DNA of 64,000 bases from Isoetes taiwanensis (Eukaryota; Streptophyta; Lycopodiopsida; Isoetales; Isoetaceae), in assembly GCA_021234155.1 (NCBI GenBank), contig JAJEKV010000002.1:10344725-10408724 (forward strand), written 5' to 3'. The translations under genes were made by a program, and so were the position numbers. Under the pieces are notes generated by a model. That model was not told where the DNA came from, made no database searches, and saw nothing but the letters and a program-made list of their open reading frames with translations. Shown piece after piece: positions 42,480 through 53,639 of this stretch; positions within the stretch are counted from its first letter, which is position 1, and each line of letters starts with the position of its first letter.

Positions 42480-43095
42480 TATCAATATCTCAATGGTCGT
42501 TTTTCTCAAAAGATATGGGACGCAGTTACTTTGGCCCAAGTGAAAACTGGTCATTATCATGCACACATAAATCCCACCTTGGCACCAGGGCCCCAAGCTT
42601 ATTTGCTTGCTTCATTGTCCAGGAACAAGCTTGTAGCTATTGCATCAATTACGGATTGAGACAGGTAGATGGGAGCGGCCGCAATTGCCGCGAGAAGCGA
42701 GGCTATGTGCCTGTTGCCAGTTACAGGTTATTGAAGATGAAAGCCATACTCTTCTGAGTTGCCCTGGTTTTGAGATAGTCCGGAATCATTTTTTGACCTT
42801 AGCATTCCATTCCACGCTTCCACAACTTCCCAGAGCACCATCTGTGCATGACTTGGCATTATACATACTTGAGGTTCTAGATAAACATCTGCAATTACTG
42901 AGCCCTCAGTAGTCATTATCTCTGCTTGTCTAGTATCATCATTACTGCAAAGGTTTTTCCCTTGAAAACCTTTCGAGGCAGGGGTTTTTTAATCCTAGTA
43001 GTAATGATTGTACTAGCCCATTGTATGGGTCCCATGACCTATTGGTCTCCGTGGACGTTAAAAAAACTATTCTATTCTATTCCTTATCTTCAAAT
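42480..43095 (+). mobile_element. LINE 3' fragment (C-terminal ORF2 and 3' end)
   Basis: The first frame reads QYLNGRFSQKIWDAVTLAQ and KTGHYHAHINPTLAPG. After one frameshift near 42,640 it continues RIETGRWERPQLPREARLCA and CCQLQVIEDESHTLLSCPGF, a C-x2-C ... H-x4-C zinc-knuckle typical of LINE ORF2 C-termini. The stop is at 42,910. The 3' region to about 43,095 contains GAAAACCTTTCGAGGCAGGG and GGTTTTTTAATCC. This is a 5'-truncated copy. Confidence 0.8.
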
Positions 43096-45120
43096 TTCTA
43101 TCGGCTTTCTCTTTTCCAGCTAATGCCATTTGTTCCAAATAGTGAGAGAAGTAAAGTTCCCTGCTAGGATTTTTTTTATTTCCTTTTTTTCAGAGAACAT
43201 TTTCTTCTCTAGCTGTGGAGATGTACCGTCACCTAAGGTTCTGTCACTAGATCATGTTACACTTCTTTGTGCATAAAGATATTGTTGTAGACACCGTGTT
43301 GGTCTCTTTGTATTTAATAATGTTGCGTCGTCATGCATATTGTATTGAGGAAAAAAAATGCTATCAAGGTGCTACAAGGGTAGTTTGCTACTGCAGTGAG
43401 GCTCAACCATCTTGGAATAATTCACAACACATTTTGACAAATATAGAGATGCATCATAGCTTTTTATCATAGTTATCTTATATTGGTGTTGGGCCATACG
43501 TTTGCAAGTTTTGTTCCATGTGACATATTCATAAGAAAGAGCACATGAAGAATACTAATTGCTGCCTACTTTGTTGCAAGAAGGGACATGCCAATTCCTT
43601 CCCTCCATCATAGAAAATGCGAATTGCATGGGAATAAATTGCCTAAATTGACATATCCATTCCGTGACAAAATAGAAGTCCTCAAATTTCATATGATAAG
43701 ATGTGAAAGTACAATAACGTTTAAACACCTGCCATTTTATTCTGAGTGAATGGAACACAGTCTGAAGGAAATGATGAGGCAGTGATGACAACATGGCATT
43801 TTAGATTGATCAGGAAGGGAGTGAACATGATTATTTATATTGGTAATCTAATGGTAGTGGCCATTTACATGGTTGTACCTCATGTGGTAGGGTCGATGTT
43901 ACAAGCTGGCTTGTTCCATGCAACTTGCTTTTAAACTTTATAGAACCCAATTGTGGTCCTTTCCTTACTGCCATTGCACAGTCCTTGTTGTTTTGCACCA
44001 CTTGTTCCAACAAATATGACAAACATATTTACACTTCCCATCCCTTTCAAGCATTGTCTTTCAACCCTACGTCCCACAGATGATGTGACTAAAGACGCAT
44101 AACAACAAATATCTGCACCATATTTGTAAGCGCTCTTCCCCTTTTATGATTCCTTTTCTTTATTTTTATTTTTTTTTCCTCGTATTATTCTATTTCGTCT
44201 TGGTTGAAGTAAATAAAATGATTTCTTAATAATCAACTATTTCTGTTAATCATTTAAAACCCAATTGATTTAGACTCTTACTTTAAGTATATATATTCAA
44301 GTTTCTCGTGTTGAGCTAGCTAAGATCCTAGATTTTGTATCTAGTAATATATCACAAACGGTGTCATTTCATAAAGAAACTATTTTGTGTAATCAAATAT
44401 AGCAGGAAAGAAACTATTATGTGTACTCAAAACATAGCACCGAGTGGTTCTTGTATATTTTAATGTTGGATTTATGAACTTGATGTATGTGTGCTTTAAA
44501 CCGATCTTTTTAGCCTCATCAAGTGGGTTCAAAATTTTTGGTAGCTACTTTGTGAATTTCTAACCTATTTCTCAATCATCAACTACCACAACTTGAAATT
44601 CATAATTATCATTTAAGTAGCAACAAAATTCTTTGGAGCATTAAGGGCTTGTATAGAACTAAAGCGAAGTCTTTTGAAAAGTTTCAAAGGCACTTTGTTG
44701 TCCTTTATGAGTCTACTATGGCTTGAAATATATGAATTCTAAAGAACTAAAGCGAAGTCTTTTGAAAAGTTTCAAAGGCACTTTGTTATCCTTTATGAGT
44801 CTACTATGGCTTGAAATATATGAATTCTATGGGTTAAGTACTATCGAGTGCCCATCATTATGAGACATCAAGTGTGTTGTTTGATGTTATGATTAGTATA
44901 ATGTAGTTTAAAGTTCGTTTATCTGTTTCTTTCTAGATCCAATATATACAAGTGCTTTGGTAAGAGACTGAATAGTTTATGTCAAAAGAGCGGTATGCTT
45001 CTCCAATAGCAAGTTTCCCTAAGTTGAAGTAGTTTTATTAAAATAACTCCACTAGTTCTCCTAAGTTGCATATCGCAGCCTGCTATAAACTTCGTAGAAT
45101 TCAATAACTAAATCGTTGAA
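43096..45120. other. No gene recognised; one tandem duplication
   Basis: AT-rich. An 88-bp tandem duplication at 44,654-44,831 (units begin GAACTAAAGCGAAGTC at 44,656 and 44,744) has about one mismatch. No other feature. Confidence 0.55.
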
Positions 45121-45124
45121 AGAC

Positions 45125-46200
45125 CCCACCGTCACTTACAAACAACAGAAACAAATATATTACAAATATATTATCACATGAACGCACATAGCAATATAGT
45201 GTACCACCCTGTGAGAAGGCACGCTCCATCCATCATCACATCATTGAACATCCACATACACTAACAAACATATGGCGAGGCTCCTACCTAGGCTCTAAGT
45301 CTATGAGAGTATGACAAATGGCTAGGGCCTCCAAATGTCAGCAAACAAGGTCATGGCAATGGCATTGTCTGGCATAGAACAATGGTTAGGTTCACCAGTC
45401 CATCCGCCCTCCCTGTGCATATTGTATGGATAGGTTACTAGGCTTCAATGGTAGCCTACTAGAGACATAAGATGGGGTCACATATCCCATCTTGTAGACA
45501 CCATGCCAATGACAGACAACTAGAGAACAACAATTGCTTGATCGTCCATACCCCACCAAGGCAACACATTACCTAAGAGATGTTGGACTCATACTCTACC
45601 CATACATAGTGGTAGCCTGTTGAGCCTCACATATTAAGCCCCTCCCCGCGCGATAGACTCTACACACCAATGGTTCTGGGTATTGCTACATATAAAAATT
45701 AAGTAAGGACACCATCTACAATGACTACTAGATCTTTACACCCCTTTTTCTCATATGCAATGGGGACAAACAATGATCAAACAACATCATAGAATATCCA
45801 TAACTCAATAGATCATAATCACATGAAACTAACATGTAGTTAGGATTCATTGATCACGTTTCCTAAACTAGAACAGAAGGTCCTAGAAGAGCTCTATAAT
45901 AGATATAGCATGCTAATCTACCTTCTCATTTACACAAATACATGTTCCTTAGTCACTGCCTCCAGATGCTGGAGCCTCCATGACTTGCTAGGTGTTTGGT
46001 GAAGAGCTATTCAACCCACTACACACACAATGTTGAGCTCGAGCTTGAATACAATCATGTCAAAGACGATCCTTTTCTCCAATCTGCGTGGCACTGTCAG
46101 GGTTGGTTGACGGTTCGGATCCATAAGTTGACGTGGACTATGATTTGGGCCTAGTTATAGGTTAACATTCACTGTTATAGTTTTTACATGGTACCAATGG
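45125..46200 (-). mobile_element. Old, diverged LTR relic of the chromovirus family
   Basis: In reverse orientation it matches parts of the 36,205 LTR in order: a GAGGCTCCTACC(T/C)A segment, ACAATGGTTAGGTTCACCAG vs ACAATGGCTAGGGTTGACCA, CATCCGCC(C)CTCC, and GATCATGTTTGCTCC-like blocks. Many indels. Ends are not definable and no TSD is visible. Confidence 0.6.
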
Positions 46201-46564
46201 GATGGCTCAGGGTAAAAGCATTTACGTACAAAGCAAAGTTTCATTAATTTTGGAAATTTTGTGATTCCAATTTCTCGCAAAATTAGTTTCTTCCCTGTTT
46301 TATCACATAGTTATTGATAGAAATGGCACTATTTACTTGAAAAGACGTCAGTTATCCTGCAAAAACCGCTACATTAAAGATGAAACGACGCAATTTTACT
46401 TGGTTAGAAGAAAAGTATGGCGCCATTTACGAAGAAAGTGTGAGGAAAAGTAGCCCGAGAAATGAAATAGAAGATATTAAAATGCAAAAAAGCGCCAGGC
46501 AGGCAAGGCAAATGGTGTGGCTGCCCCGTTTACCTTAAAATAACGATAGAGCAATTAACGCAGA

Positions 46565-46660
46565 CGTGCTATTTGCTTTAACGTAAAGACCCAGCAAATA
46601 GTGCATGCGCATTATTTGCTTTAATGTAAAGACCCAGCAAATAGTGCACCTACGCCATTT
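46565..46660. repeat. Tandem pair of palindromic 45-bp units
   Basis: Each unit contains ATTTGCTTTAAYGTAAAGAC followed by CCAGCAAATAGTGCA, itself an inverted arrangement (CTATTTGCT ... AGCAAATAG). Confidence 0.75.
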
Positions 46661-49150
46661 TCCTAGAAGTAACACATTTTTACAAAATACCATATTCATA
46701 TATTAATATATTACAAAGTATAGATACAATGCCTTTTAATAGGCATCACCAAAGTGTTCATCATTGACTTTCTCATAGTCTGCAATGTTAATTTTATTGC
46801 GGTTATGTTCGTACGATAAGAATATCCGTATGGTCATCACGTTCAGGGACCATCTGAGCAAGTTCCTGACTCTACAAGGCACTATCTAAGCAAGTTTTCT
46901 GCACCATTATGATCTTTTGCAGTGTGTCTCGAATTATGTGTGGTATACGTATAATCAAACATAGAAGCAGTGCCCCATTTAAGGTTGAGAATGCCTTTAG
47001 TTCTAGGTGTCGACATAATTCCACACTTCTAACTTTGTAAGCAAGCTTTCTATCTTGTTTAAGATGGACACTGAAGTCTACTCTTGCCCTTGTTCTTTCT
47101 TGTCTTGGTTTTACTGAGTTCTAGAACATCAATTGAGAATTGATGTTGTCTTTTCCCAGTGATTAAAGGGTAGGTGCCCAGCAAAATTCCATCACACTAG
47201 AGGCTTTTACATATGGGCTTATGAACTGCCTATTCATTGCAGTATCTTGAATGACAAGAAGACCAGACACATTATACCATTTTTTCTGATATGTCTCTAT
47301 TTTATTCCAGCTAGCTATGCTTTGCTGACTTCTTATTACCATGACTCTGTGTGACCACTTAATTCCTTCTGATGAATTCATTCTAAGTTCAGGCTGCAGT
47401 AACTAGTGACATACTACGTATGCCTTGGGAATTTTGATAAACCAGGCAATAATTAGAATGATCATGAGTTTGGGACAGGCAGTTACTATTGACAGACTGC
47501 GAATTGTATTGCCAAATAGCTTCTTTGTTAAAATCCGCAGTAATGCATTGCCAAATAGCTTCCTTGTTAAAATCTGTAGTTATGAATACAACTTTTATAT
47601 CAGCCAAAGATATATAGTTTCCATATAGGTTAACAATCATACTTTCTAAAATAATATCTGTATATGAATTTGTATATGTTTTATGTGCATGTAGCAATTT
47701 ACCGATTATTACACATGCCACATTGTCTAAAGTGATCTTTTATAACTTTGGTTTCAGATTTGATATTTAGATTCAACTCTCTAGCAAAACATATTCCCCA
47801 CCAGAAAACGTGTGACTCCTATTTACAGAAATATCATACTTTGGCAAGGGTTTTCTGCTTGTTCTTTGCTTTTTCTTAAAGTTAACAATTGCTTGATTGC
47901 CTTATCCATGTTCTGCAGATGCATAGAAACCATATATTTGTACGTCATTTGTTCAATTAACTCCAATATCATACTAGCATCACAGGAAATCTCATTTGTA
48001 TGAGGCATATTATCAAAGCTTGCTTGAGCTTCACATGATACAGTAAGCCTCTCATGGCTATCTGTGGCCAAGTCTATGAGGCTTGAGATTTTTGGTGTGG
48101 CAAAAATTAAGTTGTTTTTTACATTTAAATATATCAAGGGTTTGCTCCACCTTCCAATTTGGTGCTTCAGCATGATTTAAATGTCCTAGTATGCTTCAAT
48201 ACATAATTATCTAGCTGCAAAAACTGAATAGAGGTTCATTTTGAATGACCTTGATTGGTGGTAGCGTCTTCTTTAGTATCTTATAATGATGAAACTTTCT
48301 TGCTTTTACGAAAATAATCATTTGTAAATTTGGTTTCAGATAGAGAGTAAAAAAATGGTACCAATTGCTTCCTTGCAGTGCTGGAGGAAGTACTTTATTT
48401 GCAAAAAGGACCACCTATACCACTTCTTCCTTATTATTTCCAAAGAGCTGTCTTCATTCTTTACATTCCAATACCTCTATGCATAGTATAATATTGCTAT
48501 TTTCTTGTTGCAAACTGGCCCATGTAATATGGTCAATTAGCTCCAAAGAGTGCAAAAGGTCAGTGCATCTTATGATGGGTACGAGTGAGTGCTAGCATTG
48601 TATGAGTAACTTCTATTATTTTTAATGATCCGTCTCAAGTGACGAAACCTATGTCAATGCAATAAAATTGCATGAGCTGCAACGCAACTGGTCTGTTGCA
48701 CCAAAACAAGCCAAGGAAACAGAGGCAAGATGTAGATATACAATGCTATATCATTTACTTCTATCATATCTGCATAAAAGGATAAATTTCCAAAATGAAA
48801 CTAAGACTAGATGACATGATTGAACATATTATTAGATCTTTTGTTGTGCCTTGTAGATTGTTGATCTTTAGGATCTTCAAAAACATTATACTCGCTTAGA
48901 TATTCAATGCTAAAAAGGAACATCAGTACACCATTTCTAGGACATATGTAATGAAGAACGCTGATCATTGCACAATCCTTTCAGTTTGTGTCTTAACGCT
49001 CGTATCAAAGTCACCCCACCCCAACAACTACAAAAACCACCCAACATAAAAAACTGCATATACGCACAAACTGCCATAACCTTGCAATTCAGTGTACTCC
49101 AATACATTTTTTCAAGTAGTAGTTTGTTCCTCCCTTATTTTCTATAACTC
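46661..49150. other. No gene recognised
   Basis: AT-rich with a 39-bp tandem pair (TTGCCAAATAGCTTC, 47,511 and 47,550). Possible isolated exon junctions (for example CTTCCTTGCAG/TGCTGG near 48,380) do not build a supported gene. Confidence 0.4.
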
Positions 49151-52100
49151 CTCTATGTCTTCATATATGTCCACAGGTGAACAACTTCAGGCTATCGAGA
49201 AGAATTTGACAACTCTAGGCTACGACATTCGAGCACATGCGTGATATGAAGCTCTAAAACATGTGACTCAAACACAAGTAAGTCCTCAATTCCATGCAGT
49301 GCTTTTAAGAAAACAGTATCCTTGCTGTTTACAACAAATCATATATTACATAATAATGGATCTCTTCCAAGCAACCGATTATGGAACACCAATCAATGCA
49401 CCAAAGAAGACAGGCAGCAAGATAGAGAGCCCAGTGAAGCAGGCAAAGGCCAACAAGGAACTCAATACGCAGCACAATGGGAAAAGAACTGCCGAACCAT
49501 CCAAGCCAACATGCTCATATGTGCATACTGTGGTAAGCTGACCATCCACAAAGACCAAAAGCGTGTAAAGAAGAAACGTCTAAGCACGCAGGAGGAGCAT
49601 CTACCATCTTGGCTGTTCAATCCGTTCCTCTACAACTACGTGAGGAACAACTCAAACAGCTTCTACACTTGCAACTGTTGTGCCAGACATTTGCCAACAA
49701 CATGGATGTCATCTCCTGCATACACCCGAGACGTGCACACGGTCCCAACATTCTATACCCAAATGCTCTCAACAATAGATGTATCCATAACTAATTAGAG
49801 ACGAATGAATGTCATAATCGTAGGTAGGCGGCAGAAGAGAAGCCTACTGGACAATCCTTTAGTCTCTTGGATGGAACCAGCCCGATCTAGATCAAGCAAC
49901 AAAAGCAAAAATAGAAGCCCTGCTCTCCCATCTCATCCACCACAATCCGATTGTCGGGAAGTACAAAACATTGTACAAGCATCCGAACCCAACAACAGGC
50001 CTCTGCATCATCTTCGCTGCAGGCATCTCTGACATCTTGGCTAGATCACATGAAGACAGTGCATATGCCACAAGCCAAAACTCAGTCATACGCACAATAT
50101 CCATCTGCGACACGACCAACATCCAAGACGCACCCACCGCCTACCAACAAGATGACGTATACCACCTTTCCGCCCCTCATCCTGAGACAAGAAAACAATA
50201 ACCAGAACCCTTTGACAATGACGACGATAGAAGAGAACGTCATCAACCACAGCACCACGTAGACACCAGTAACGCTGGAAGCATGCATGTTCTCTCCCTG
50301 TTCCCCGAAGGCCTCAGAATACATCGACGTCTCACTGACTTCAACATCTACATAAAGCCACGAATCTCTTGCCTCTTCTCCTCCACGCTATACAAGCCGT
50401 ATTTGCTAATGATGTACCAAATACGCCAATTGCTCATCATCTCAAAATCCATAACTACAATGGTACTCCACAAGGATATCCAGCACTACAAAGTAACCTC
50501 CAACTCCACAGAGCAAGGTTGCATGCGCCACATCATGAAGCACAAAATCCCCAAGAACATCCCAAACACCCCTGAATACCACAGGAAGCACCTCAAAGAT
50601 CTGCTTGCAATCGTCAACAAGTGGAGCATCCCAATGTTCTTCCCCATCCTCACAAAGCCACATGGAAGCTGGACATACTACGTCCTCAAGGATGCAACAA
50701 AGCTCAAACCACATGGCCACCTCAACCTAAATAGAGAAGACATCCTAAGGCTCGACCTCTCAGACAGACGAAAAGGAGGCAAGGCTGTTTTCCTCTGTTG
50801 CTCTCCAAACCGATCTCGCCCACTGAAGCCATGCTAGCATGCCTCTAAATACCAACCATATGGAGATCAGACGATGTCCACTTTGTCGACTCCTTCCCGC
50901 CATCAACCAGAGAGCGCCATGCCAATGCTCCACCCCATAGACCACTATGCAGCAAGGCCCGTCAACATGGACGACGTAACATACAAGCAATTCTGGCGCT
51001 CCTACACCATTTAACCAGCCACATCCACAAAGCAAGCCACATCCCACATGATTCTAAGCCACAAGTTCATCCCCCACAAACCAACTAGTACGCTTCACCG
51101 ACTACCATCCCATCCACCATACCGGAGAATCTGCTACAACATACTCTTTGACAAAATCCCGTTCAGAGCAGAAGCCGACTCCTCTCCCCAAACAAATGCA
51201 CAATCCTACGGCGTGGAATGCCAGCTCCGACACCTATTGTTAACCGAAGATGGCATCCTCGTCCATGTGCAAGCATATGCAGAATACCACCTTCTCGAGA
51301 ACAAGGAGTAGCAACAAATCGTGGACGCAATACTCCAAAATATCTCGTTGCTCAACATGCAGCATCAAGGCTCACCAAACGTCGAGCAAGAAGAGCAGCA
51401 ACCATATGCAGACAGCCACACGTCAAGCGCAACAGACAGACTGGTCAAACGTACCAACCAACTCGCCGATGAACGCCACGCTGTCACTCGAGCAAGCACA
51501 TGTCTATGAAGCAATCACAAGAGAAGCTCACGGGTTCCACGTCATATCAGGCACGCCAGGATCAGAAAAGATCTACCTGACGAAACACATGATATAGTAC
51601 TTCATCAGCAATGGGAAAGCAGTGCTGCCTACAACAACCACCAGAATGGCTGCAACAAAGCTATGGAGAGGAACGACTACTGCGCACTACCAATTCGCAA
51701 TTCCAGGTAAACACACATACCCAAAACACGAGCTGCAGCTCCCGAATTGCACTAACTCACGATGTTTTTTCATTGTGCAGTAAAAAAACAATGGCCGAAC
51801 ACAATCATACACACGGACGTAAGGCACCAACAGATCCAGGCGTTCCATGTCCTCATCATCGACGAGATGTCAATGCTCACATTCACCAAGCTCAACATGA
51901 TACTTAGGCAAATAGAAGAAGTGACAAAGCAACCACCAAGCGAGTTCCTGCGCACACGGGCAATAATTCTCGTTGGCGACCACGTCTGGCTCCCTCCCAT
52001 ATGCAAGCGCAAAAAGAGACACTGACAACATGTGCAAGCTGTGCACCCTCGCCAACAGCCCCTATTTCATGCAAGCAAAGAAGTACCACCTGATTCAATC

Positions 52101-52860
52101 CATCAGACACTCCTCCGACCCAAAGTACATAACATTCTTCAACGCCATAAGAGAAAGGTCGTCGACCCAGAGCGAGCTTGCGCAAACACTGGGAGCCCAC
52201 ATCATCGACAATGAAGAAGCACTCGGCAAGATCGACCGTAACACCACGGTGCTTGCATCCACCCCGAGGACGTCCGACATTACAGCGCGATGGCCATGAT
52301 CAAAATGTTCCCCAACGACCGTATCCACGAGATACGAGTCCACACTAATGCAACAACAGAAGGAATGAGCCACTGAACCGAAGACCCGACATTCCATCAG
52401 ATACCTTACGTCGTTGTGGATGCAGAGTCATAATCATTACCAACATGGATATACCGGGAGAAATAGTCAACGGAACAATAGGAACAGTCATATATATAGA
52501 GACCGATGAGCAAACAGGAGACGCGAAAGGCATCACAGTCCCATCGACAACTCTCTCCAACATATGCACATCAAGCGAATGCTGGTCGAGTACAGGCACC
52601 AAGGGCCCAAGACCAAGATTCCCACTCGCGCTGCCGTATGCCATGACAGGGCATAAGAGCCAAAGCTCCACAATAGGAGGACAATGCAGTCATAGTCATG
52701 AGAAGGGAATTCACACCTGGACTACTGTACGTGATGCTGTCACAAATAAAGAATAGAAAACAACTGTGGATCGTGTCGCCAATCATGACAGCGGACTTCC
52801 AGCCGAACAAAATGTTGCTAATGTAGCAGCAACCGCACGTGATAACTGACAAAACCCTGC
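49151..52860 (+). pseudogene. Helitron-type / Pif1-like helicase ORF, broken
   Basis: A series of overlapping frames gives a coherent protein. First a zinc-like region (ICAYCGKLTIHKDQ ... FYTCNCCARHL, 49,510-49,690), then the Helitron N-domain-like part (LFPEGLRIHRRLTDFNIYIK, 50,305; MRHIMKHKIP, 50,520). Next is ARPVNMDDVTYKQFWRSYTI at 50,950 and the helicase. Walker A is degraded to GTPGSEKIYLTKH (51,550); Walker B is LIIDEMSML (51,860); then ILVGDHVWLPPI (51,970), LPYAMTGHKSQSSTIGG (52,640) and a final LSQIKNRKQLWIVSP-type block (52,735). A GT-AG intron (51,709-51,780) lies between Walker A and B. Third positions are C-rich, unlike the flanks. HUH Rep motifs were not found, so an autonomous Helitron is likely but not proven. 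Confidence 0.7.
51709..51780 (+). other. Probable intron in the helicase ORF
   Basis: CAATTCCAG/GTAAACAC ... TTTTCATTGTGCAG/TAAAAAAAC. Removing it joins HYQFAIP to KQWPNTIIHTD, giving the expected spacing to Walker B. About 72 bp. Confidence 0.55.
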
Positions 52861-53216
52861 AGTGCTATAAGGGGGTTATGATCATTTCCCAAATGCCATC
52901 AAGAGGCGGATTCAAAAGGCGTGCAGCAAGGCACACTTCTCGGTTCTTGCTGCTTCAAATTTGCTGCTAACTCCACAAAGAATCTAAGCCTCGTCGAAGG
53001 CGACTAGTCCTGTGGTAATCCCCACTTTGTCAAAATTCTTTCTATCAAGATCCCATTTCGAAATGTCCAATGTAAGATTCATATATTAATACATGTTCTT
53101 GCCATCAAAAAAAGAAAGAAAAAGTGGACAATAGTGCACTCCCGTCAAACGTAAAAGCCTTCAGTAGCGTCGATTAACAATGCCACTATAAAGCCCTATC
53201 ACGTAACATCCAAATT

Positions 53217-53425
53217 CACACCCTCACCCTATCATGCCCCCACACTATTTCTAGGCACCAAGCGTAGAAGTAGTGCCCCCACACGCATAGCGTGCACTAC
53301 TTCTAGGGGCCAAGCAACTTTCGGCTCATGTCTTAACGCACAAACTCCACAAGGCAATCATGTCGATCAATGAAGCTACTCCATCCCACACCCTCACCCT
53401 ATCGCGCCCCCACACAGCCTAGAAA
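53217..53425. repeat. Direct and inverted repeats upstream of NSN1
   Basis: CACACCCTCACCCTATC(A/G) followed by (T/C)GCCCCCACAC occurs at about 53,217 and 53,389. Between them TAGAAGTAGTGC and GCACTACTTCTA (about 53,266-53,306) form a 12-bp inverted repeat. Possibly the end of the upstream element, or a promoter-proximal repeat. Confidence 0.7.
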
Positions 53426-53639
53426 TAGTATACCTTACCCGATTCCACCCCAACCCTGCATTTCAGCTAGTTTATTTATTTTTTTCTGAACGCAAGGATC
53501 TTGAAAAGTTCTTCCTCAAATTTGCTAGAATATTCTTTGGCATATTCGCGAATAGAACGACCCTAAAGATGCATTTGCTCGTTGACCTAAGGTTTATCAG
53601 TCCGAGTTAGGGTTTCGGATCGTCCATTGTCCGGCCAAA

